Source of the DNA: Methylophaga sp.
Lineage (GTDB): Bacteria > Pseudomonadota > Gammaproteobacteria > Nitrosococcales > Methylophagaceae
DNA: 11,981 nt
Assembly: GCF_030651745.1 (NCBI RefSeq)
Contig: NZ_JAUSCC010000055.1
Span: forward strand, 1-11,981
Direction: 5' to 3'
In this document: one piece after another, positions 7,623 to 11,981 of the stretch
How positions within the stretch are numbered: position 1 is the stretch's first letter
Layout of the letters: each line of letters starts with the position of its first letter
Notes under the pieces: model-generated
The model's input: only the letters and a program-made list of their open reading frames with translations
Database searches by the model: none
Told to the model about the DNA's origin: nothing
Program-made: the position numbers and the translations under genes

Positions 7623-9296
7623 ATGAGCGAAAGCTTTGCTGATCTCTTTGAAGAGAGTCTAAACGCAACCCCAATGCAACCAGGCAAAATTGTTACCGGT
7701 ACGGTAGTCAATGTTGGTCCTGATGTTGTTATGGTTAACGCAGGTCTGAAATCTGAAGGCGCTATCCCAGTTGCCGAATTCATGAACGAAAAAGGTGAAA
7801 TCACCGTTTCTGTTGGTGATTTGGTCGATGTTTCTCTGGAAACACTGGAAGATGGATTTGGTGCGACATTATTATCACGTGAAAAAGCCAAAGCGGCTGA
7901 AGCATGGATCAGATTGGAACACGCATTTGAAGCCAATGAAACGGTTCTGGGGATTATCTCTGGAAAAGTTAAGGGTGGTTTCACTGTTGATCTGGAAAAC
8001 ATCCGTGCATTCCTGCCAGGTTCACTGGTTGATGTGCGTCCTATTCGTGATACTTCACACCTCGAAGGCAAAGAGCTTGAGTTCAAACTGATTAAGCTGG
8101 ATCGCCCACGTAACAATATCGTTGTCTCTCGCCGTGCCATTATGGAAGCTGAGAACAGTGTAGAACGCGAAGCCCTTCTGGAAACATTGGAAGAAGGCAA
8201 AGTCGTTAAAGGTATCGTTAAGAACCTGACAGATTACGGCGCGTTTGTTGACCTTGGCGGTATTGATGGTCTGTTGCATATCACTGATATGGCATGGAAA
8301 CGTGTTAAACATCCTTCAGAAGTTGTTGCCATCGGTGATGAAATCGATGTTCAGGTTCTGAAATTTGATAAAGATCGTGAACGTGTATCGTTAGGCCTGA
8401 AACAATTAGGCGACGATCCTTGGAAAGATATCGCTCGTCGTTACCCGAACAGCACACGCATTCAAGGTAAAGTAACCAACATCGCTGATTACGGCTGCTT
8501 TGTTGAAATCGAAGATGGCGTTGAAGGTTTGGTTCACATGTCTGAAATGGACTGGACTAACAAAAACGTACATCCTTCCAAGCTGGTCACATTAGGCGAA
8601 GAAGTTGAAGTTATGGTTCTGGATATCGACGCAGAACGTCGTCGTATCTCACTGGGTATCAAACAGTGCCAAACCAACCCTTGGGAAGAGTTCTCAATGA
8701 CTCATAACAAAGGTGACAAAGTCAGTGGCGCTATCAAATCAATCACTGATTTCGGTATCTTCATTGGTTTGGACGGTGGTATTGACGGCCTGATTCACTT
8801 GTCAGATATTTCTTGGGAAGAAGAAAACGAAGAACTGATTCGTGACTTCAAGAAAGGCGATGAAGTTGAAGCCGTAGTATTGGCAATTGATCCTGAGCGT
8901 GAACGCATTTCTCTGGGTATCAAACAATTGCAGGATGATCCTTTCTCTGCCTATTTGTCTGAGCACCCACGCGGTTCTGTTGTCACTGGTAAGGTCACTG
9001 AAGTTGATGCTAAAGGTGCAACAATTGAATTGGCTGAAGGCGTTGAAGGTTATGTTCGTGTTGCGGATATTTCGCGCGAACGTATCGAAGATGCCAGCAA
9101 AGTGCTGAATGTCGGCGATGAAGTCGAAGCTAAATTTACAGGAATGTCACGCAAGGACCGCACGCTGACTCTGTCTATTAAAGCGAAGGATGATCAAGAA
9201 GAATCCGAAGCAGTGAAAGAGTACAGCAATGTTAGTTCCGGCAATACCACTTTAGGTGATTTGCTGAAAGAACAAATGAATCAGAAAGATAGCTAA
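7623..9296 (+). CDS. rpsA: 30S ribosomal protein S1
   Basis: Large RNA-binding protein of the small ribosomal subunit that captures mRNAs, especially those with weak Shine-Dalgarno or structured leaders. At 557 aa it equals the length of E. coli S1 and contains six S1 (OB-fold) domains at roughly residues 21-87, 105-171, 192-260, 277-347, 364-434 and 451-520. The first two are divergent ribosome-binding domains. The next three share the repeated end motif (R-V/I-S-L-G-L/I-K-Q) followed by -DP or -NP and an aromatic residue. The N-terminus [13 protein letters not shown] is the standard segment that docks on S2. ATG 7623 is preceded by AAGGA at 7610-7614. It stands alone transcriptionally: a terminator-like hairpin lies before it and a strong terminator after it. 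Confidence 0.98.
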   Translation: MSESFADLFEESLNATPMQPGKIVTGTVVNVGPDVVMVNAGLKSEGAIPVAEFMNEKGEITVSVGDLVDVSLETLEDGFGATLLSREKAKAAEAWIRLEHAFEANETVLGIISGKVKGGFTVDLENIRAFLPGSLVDVRPIRDTSHLEGKELEFKLIKLDRPRNNIVVSRRAIMEAENSVEREALLETLEEGKVVKGIVKNLTDYGAFVDLGGIDGLLHITDMAWKRVKHPSEVVAIGDEIDVQVLKFDKDRERVSLGLKQLGDDPWKDIARRYPNSTRIQGKVTNIADYGCFVEIEDGVEGLVHMSEMDWTNKNVHPSKLVTLGEEVEVMVLDIDAERRRISLGIKQCQTNPWEEFSMTHNKGDKVSGAIKSITDFGIFIGLDGGIDGLIHLSDISWEEENEELIRDFKKGDEVEAVVLAIDPERERISLGIKQLQDDPFSAYLSEHPRGSVVTGKVTEVDAKGATIELAEGVEGYVRVADISRERIEDASKVLNVGDEVEAKFTGMSRKDRTLTLSIKAKDDQEESEAVKEYSNVSSGNTTLGDLLKEQMNQKDS

Positions 9297-9307
9297 TCTG
9301 TTCATTT

Positions 9308-9343
9308 ATAAGCATCCGGTAATTTGCCGGATGCTTATTTTTT
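9308..9343 (+). terminator. Strong intrinsic terminator after rpsA
   Basis: ATAAGCATCCGG (9308-9319) and CCGGATGCTTAT (9327-9338) form a perfect 12-bp stem with a 7-base loop (TAATTTG), followed by five further T residues (9339-9343). It begins 11 bases after the rpsA stop and should separate rpsA from ihfB. The A/T-rich stem base does not give the opposite strand a matching long U-tract, so I call it for the + strand. Confidence 0.9.
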
Positions 9344-9356
9344 CTTGTTACACAGC

Positions 9357-9374
9357 TGCCTTAACGTTAAGGCA
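9357..9374. repeat. 18-bp perfect palindrome upstream of ihfB, operator-like
   Basis: TGCCTTAACGTTAAGGCA is its own reverse complement over all 18 positions. With no spacer it would fold poorly as RNA, so a site for a symmetric DNA-binding dimer is the more natural reading. It lies 35 bases before the ihfB ATG and after the rpsA terminator. A weak promoter can be drawn with TTAACG (9361-9366) as -35 and TCTACT (9385-9390) as -10, spacing 18. That would place the palindrome over the -35, where a bound protein would repress. Neither the promoter nor a bound protein is established. Confidence 0.5.
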
Positions 9375-9409
9375 TAACCCAAAGTCTACTGCCGGGAATC
9401 TAGGAAATT

Positions 9410-9700
9410 ATGACCAAGTCTGATTTGATAGAAATACTATCCGAAAAACAATCTCTATTGAATTATCGAGACGTTGAACTAGCGGTGAAGTTAATTCTTG
9501 AACAGATGAGTGATTGTCTGTCACGCGGCGATCGTATTGAGATTAGAGGGTTTGGCAGTTTCACCTTGCATCACCGTCCACCCAGAGTGGGCCGTAATCC
9601 AAAAAGTGGTGAATCCGTTAAACTTGATGAAAAATATGTACCGCATTTTAAACCAGGAAAAGAATTACGTGATCGCGTAAATAATGCTGCTGGTTTTTAA
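9410..9700 (+). CDS. ihfB: Integration host factor, beta subunit
   Basis: Forms a heterodimer with IHF-alpha (gene not in this window) that binds and sharply bends DNA at specific sites, acting in transcription, replication and recombination. The 96-aa product has the HU/IHF fold: N-terminal helices ([10 protein letters not shown] onward), the IEIRGFGSF strand (43-51), the DNA-intercalating arm with GRNPKSGE (61-68, P64 the intercalating proline), and the C-terminal [14 protein letters not shown] (77-90). [15 protein letters not shown] and the MTKS-L-IE start distinguish the beta subunit from alpha and from HU. AGGA at 9402-9405 precedes the ATG by four bases. Its position after rpsA is the usual gammaproteobacterial one. 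The stop is only seven bases from the next gene. Confidence 0.96.
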   Translation: MTKSDLIEILSEKQSLLNYRDVELAVKLILEQMSDCLSRGDRIEIRGFGSFTLHHRPPRVGRNPKSGESVKLDEKYVPHFKPGKELRDRVNNAAGF

Positions 9701-9707
9701 TTAAAAA

Positions 9708-10109
9708 ATGAAAATTAGTCAGGAAGCCGTTACTGACGCTCTTGTAATAAAAAGTTATGGCGACGGCTTTCTACTGATTCAATCTACAAATCAACCTCAA
9801 CAACAGATCACGCATAATTGCATTCTCACTCCTGAGGGCATATTTGATGCACCGGATCTTAATCGCTTCGATGAAAATATCAGCGATGCACAGATTGAAA
9901 AAATAAAATCCTTTCAAGCCGACGTTGTCATTATGATGAATGACGACGGTCTTACATCCCACTCGATCAAAATCACCCACACTTTTGCCAAATACGGAAT
10001 TTCACTGGAAATTATGTCGCTTGGCGCTGCCTGCCGGACCTACAATTTGTTATTAAATGAAGGCAGAAAGCCTATACTGCTTGTTAATTTCGCTACTGAG
10101 TGCGGGTGA
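9708..10109 (+). CDS. Mth938-like domain protein (DUF498 family)
   Basis: A 133-aa soluble protein. The family is recognised from the N-terminal region (GDGFLLI, then a THNCILTPEGIF strand pair, residues 19-46). The best evidence is the C-terminal signature YGISLEIMSLGAACRTYN, 96-113, then LLLNEGRKPILLVNF. This matches the Mth938/DUF498 fold, related to the mitochondrial complex I assembly factor NDUFAF3; bacterial members have no well-established function. The central segment where many members have a G-T-G turn reads VIMMNDDG (74-81), a local departure. Translation begins at the first ATG after an in-frame stop (9702-9704). There is no Shine-Dalgarno, only an A-rich run, and ihfB ends seven bases upstream, so it is probably coupled to ihfB. 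The usual follower in enterobacteria is lapA-lapB instead. Confidence 0.82.
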   Translation: MKISQEAVTDALVIKSYGDGFLLIQSTNQPQQQITHNCILTPEGIFDAPDLNRFDENISDAQIEKIKSFQADVVIMMNDDGLTSHSIKITHTFAKYGISLEIMSLGAACRTYNLLLNEGRKPILLVNFATECG

Positions 10110-10155
10110 TGTTCACAGGTTTGCGGTTGCCGATATAAATACCCATATTAAGCAT

Positions 10156-10176
10156 AGGGTTTAAACCCTTGTTTTT
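10156..10176 (+). terminator. Probable weak intrinsic terminator after the ihfB operon
   Basis: AGGGTTTAAACCCT (10156-10169) is a perfect 14-bp palindrome. As RNA it can form an AGGG/CCCT stem closed over TTTAAA, and it is followed by TG and five T residues (10172-10176). The stem is short, so efficiency is uncertain. The same dyad could instead be a protein site, but the T-run and its position 47 bases after a stop codon favour termination. Confidence 0.5.
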
Positions 10177-10334
10177 AGGTTAGTTATCATTGATTCGTTG
10201 ATCGCAGGTGTCGCTTAAACTTGACCACACCTAATGAAGTCAGGAAAATTCCCCTAGTTTAGTTAACGCAAAAAATTGCGAAATAACATATAGACTCGTA
10301 ATTTGTGGCAAAAGACTTAGCAAAACCGGCAAAG

Positions 10335-10348
10335 TTGATCTGGATCAC
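10335..10348. promoter_or_regulatory. FNR/Anr-type binding site upstream of ccoN
   Basis: TTGATCTGGATCAC matches TTGAT-N4-ATCAA at nine of ten defined positions. FNR-family regulators (FNR, Anr, FixK) activate cbb3 oxidase operons at low oxygen in many proteobacteria, so the site fits its neighbour. The centre is at 10341.5. The nearest good -10 element (TAAAAT, 10382-10387) would put the site near -52, not the classical -41.5, so either the promoter lies elsewhere or the activation geometry is unusual. Confidence 0.65.
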
Positions 10349-10381
10349 GGATTTGAAAACATCAACACTGTTGTTTTGCGG

Positions 10382-10387
10382 TAAAAT
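10382..10387 (+). promoter_or_regulatory. Candidate -10 element for ccoN
   Basis: TAAAAT differs from TATAAT at one position. No good -35 lies 16-18 bases upstream (TTGAAA at 10353-10358 is 23 bases away), which would fit an activator-dependent promoter. The predicted transcription start near 10394 leaves a leader of about 97 bases before ccoN. Confidence 0.3.
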
Positions 10388-10490
10388 TTGTCGAGCTTGA
10401 TTGTTGGGCAGTATGAAATTGGGTTCTGTTTCTGAGAATAATTAAAAGAAGCAGTGAGAGAGTTTTCATGAGAGAAAAGGTGTGATCGCT

Positions 10491-11912
10491 ATGCAGGCGA
10501 AACAACAGTACAACTTTGAAGTGGTCAAATGGTTCTCCTATATGGCGGTGGTCTATTTGGTTGCCGGAACGGGTATGGGTGTATTTATTGCATCGCAGTT
10601 AGCCTGGCCAGATCTTAATTTTGATAATCCTTACATTAGTTTCGGTCGATTACGTCCACTACATACCAATACGGTAATTTTTGCCTTTGGTGGCTCGACG
10701 TTAATGGCTACAGCATTCTATGTTGTGCAGCGTACCTCTGGAGTAAGACTCTGGAGTGATAAATTGGCCTGGTTCACCTTTTGGGGATGGAACCTGATTA
10801 TTCTCGGCGCCATCATCACACTGCCTTTAGGCTTAACTCAATCAAAAGAATATGCTGAACTTGAATGGCCGCTGGATATTTTGATTGCTGTGGTCTGGAT
10901 CAGCTACATGTTCAATTTCATCATGACCTTATCAATCCGTAAGGTTTCGCATATTTATGTCGCCAACTGGTTCTTCTTGGCCATGATGATCATGATTACC
11001 TATCTTCATGTGGTCAACAGTTTGGCGATTCCGGTCAGCATGTGGAAATCGTATTCAATTTTCTCTGGTGTGCAAGATGCGATGATTCAGTGGTGGTGGG
11101 GCCATAACGCCGTTGGTTTCTTCCTGACAGCGGGTTTCCTTGGCATCATGTACTACTTTGTTCCTAAACAGGCTAACCGCCCTGTTTATTCTTACCGTTT
11201 ATCGGTTATCCATTTCTGGGCTCTGGTGTTTGGTTATGTCTGGTTAGGTGCTCACCATCTGCAATACACAGCATTACCAGATTGGACCGGTTCTTTAGGT
11301 GCTGCTATTTCTCTTGCGATGATTATTCCATCATGGGGTGGCGCATTAAACGGTATGTTCACGCTGAGCGGTGCCTGGGATAAATTACGTACAGATTATA
11401 TTTTACGTTTCCTGATTGTCTCTTTGGCGTTCTACGCGATGTCTACTTTCGAAGGTCCGGTTATGGCTTCGAAAACAGTAAACGCATTATCACACTACAC
11501 TGACTGGACTATCGGTCATGTTCACTCAGGCGCTCTCGGCTGGGTAGCAATGGTTTCCGTAGGTGCGTTGTATCACATGGTTGAGCGGATGTGGGGGACA
11601 ACCATGTATTCCGTCAAGCTGGTTAACTTGCATTTCTGGATGGCGACCATCGGTACAGCAATTTATATCACTGCAATGTGGGTGTCGGGCATTATGCAAG
11701 GTTTGATGTGGCGTGCTTATGATGAATACGGCAACTTGGCATATACCTTTGTTGAGTCAGTCGCACAGATGCATCCTTATTACGCTATGCGTGCTATTGG
11801 TGGACTGATTTTCTTCCTGGGTGCGGTCATCATGCTGTTCAACGTAACAGTGACTATTCGCCGCGCGATTGCAAAACCATCTGCCGAAATGGCAACTGCA
11901 GCGAATATTTGA
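10491..11912 (+). CDS. ccoN: cbb3-type cytochrome c oxidase, catalytic subunit I
   Basis: Integral inner-membrane subunit that reduces oxygen to water at a haem b3-CuB centre and pumps protons; cbb3 oxidases have high oxygen affinity. The 473-aa protein has about 12 transmembrane segments. Ligands align with the solved Pseudomonas stutzeri enzyme at a constant offset of two: H58 and H345 (low-spin haem b), H205, H255 and H256 (CuB), H343 (haem b3), Y249 (the tyrosine cross-linked to histidine) and E321. That constant offset supports ATG 10491 as the start. AAGG at 10477-10480 lies ten bases upstream. An in-frame GTG at 10482 would add MIA but sits against that ribosome site. The next gene starts ten bases after the stop. 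Confidence 0.97.
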   Translation: MQAKQQYNFEVVKWFSYMAVVYLVAGTGMGVFIASQLAWPDLNFDNPYISFGRLRPLHTNTVIFAFGGSTLMATAFYVVQRTSGVRLWSDKLAWFTFWGWNLIILGAIITLPLGLTQSKEYAELEWPLDILIAVVWISYMFNFIMTLSIRKVSHIYVANWFFLAMMIMITYLHVVNSLAIPVSMWKSYSIFSGVQDAMIQWWWGHNAVGFFLTAGFLGIMYYFVPKQANRPVYSYRLSVIHFWALVFGYVWLGAHHLQYTALPDWTGSLGAAISLAMIIPSWGGALNGMFTLSGAWDKLRTDYILRFLIVSLAFYAMSTFEGPVMASKTVNALSHYTDWTIGHVHSGALGWVAMVSVGALYHMVERMWGTTMYSVKLVNLHFWMATIGTAIYITAMWVSGIMQGLMWRAYDEYGNLAYTFVESVAQMHPYYAMRAIGGLIFFLGAVIMLFNVTVTIRRAIAKPSAEMATAANI

Positions 11913-11922
11913 GGGAATCAGC

Positions 11923-11981
11923 ATGGCTAATAAATCTAATAAACGCGTTAGTTTTCAAGATTGGGTTGAACAAAACGTTTG
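11923..11981 (+). CDS. ccoO: Probable cbb3 oxidase subunit II, first 19 codons (runs off right edge)
   Basis: ATG 11923 follows the ccoN stop by ten bases and is preceded by GAGGGA (11911-11916), a strong binding site with six bases of spacing. The frame stays open to the edge and reads MANKSNKRVSFQDWVEQNV. The short, hydrophilic N-terminus ending in a V-E-x-N-V pattern is compatible with CcoO, the membrane-anchored mono-haem cytochrome c subunit. The haem-binding CxxCH would lie beyond the window. The name rests mainly on the conserved ccoN-ccoO order. Confidence 0.7.
   Translation, partial: MANKSNKRVSFQDWVEQNV

Larger units (their letters stand above)
10110..10481. other. 372-base intergenic region between the Mth938-domain gene and ccoN
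   Basis: No convincing gene is seen on either strand. From left to right it holds a probable terminator (10156-10176), an inverted repeat AGGTGT-N15-ACACCT (10206-10232), a short dyad CGCAA-AAAA-TTGCG (10267-10280), an FNR/Anr-type site (10335-10348), a -10-like TAAAAT (10382-10387) and two tiny open frames close to ccoN. Its length and these elements indicate the main control region of the cytochrome oxidase operon. Confidence 0.7.

Noticed and set aside
7556..8200. Long - strand open frame of 214 codons opposite rpsA
   Set aside because: The translation is serine-rich and low in recognisable structure, and it is explained by the biased codon use of the highly expressed rpsA on the other strand.
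7963..9160. Tandem repeats within rpsA as a possible mobile or repeat element
   Set aside because: The repeated LGIKQ-type segments are the normal ends of successive S1 domains.
10267..10280. CGCAA-AAAA-TTGCG as a terminator
   Set aside because: The stem is only five pairs with no T-run after it. It may be a minor DNA site, but there is too little to call it.
10352..10365. Second FNR-type site (TTTGA-AAAC-ATCAA)
   Set aside because: The left half is shifted by one base relative to TTGAT, leaving too few matches at the correct spacing.
1..11981. CRISPR array, tRNA/rRNA genes, insertion sequences, toxin-antitoxin or defence genes
   Set aside because: No regularly spaced repeats, cloverleaf genes, transposase motifs or defence-type proteins were seen. 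Nearly all of the window is accounted for by housekeeping and respiratory genes.

Overview
The window is a stretch of gammaproteobacterial chromosome made almost entirely of housekeeping genes on the + strand. Protein lengths and active-site spacings match gammaproteobacterial orthologues closely: IleRS 933 aa, ribosomal protein S1 557 aa, IHF-beta 96 aa, CcoN 473 aa. The block tyrA-aroA-cmk-rpsA-ihfB, with hisC in front, is a familiar gammaproteobacterial arrangement. Base composition is intermediate, and a cbb3 oxidase points to an aerobic or microaerobic organism. A marine or methylotrophic lineage such as Methylophaga and its relatives would fit, but that is a guess from general resemblance. 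I see no insertion sequence, prophage, tRNA, rRNA or CRISPR array.

Layout: (1) 1-95, - strand, the 5' end of a DUF3579-family gene that runs off the left edge. (2) 96-242, a divergent intergenic region with a -10 TATAAT element for the next gene. (3) 264-7513, a tightly packed six-gene run, ileS-lspA-hisC-tyrA-aroA-cmk. Its junctions are a 10-base gap, ATGA, ATGA, TAATG and an 8-base overlap, so it is very probably one operon. (4) 7514-7622, a gap with three hairpins in a row; the first looks like an intrinsic terminator and the last abuts the rpsA ribosome binding site. (5) rpsA, followed by a strong intrinsic terminator. (6) An 18-bp perfect palindrome upstream of ihfB, then ihfB and a tightly linked Mth938-domain gene. 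(7) 10110-10481, a 372-base non-coding stretch with a probable terminator, a good FNR/Anr-type site and promoter-like sequence. (8) ccoN, and the first codons of the next gene, probably ccoO.

How the genes relate: ileS and rpsA serve translation, lspA lipoprotein maturation, and cmk CMP/dCMP recycling. hisC, tyrA and aroA serve aromatic amino-acid and histidine synthesis, and HisC beside TyrA may also transaminate aromatic intermediates. ihfB encodes one subunit of a DNA-bending protein. ccoN(O) begins the high-affinity cytochrome c oxidase operon, and the FNR-type site suggests induction at low oxygen. I did not find a convincing undescribed system. The points most worth a second look are regulatory (rpsA leader, ihfB palindrome, cco upstream region) and positional (lspA joined directly to hisC, no ribF before ileS, a Mth938-domain gene after ihfB).
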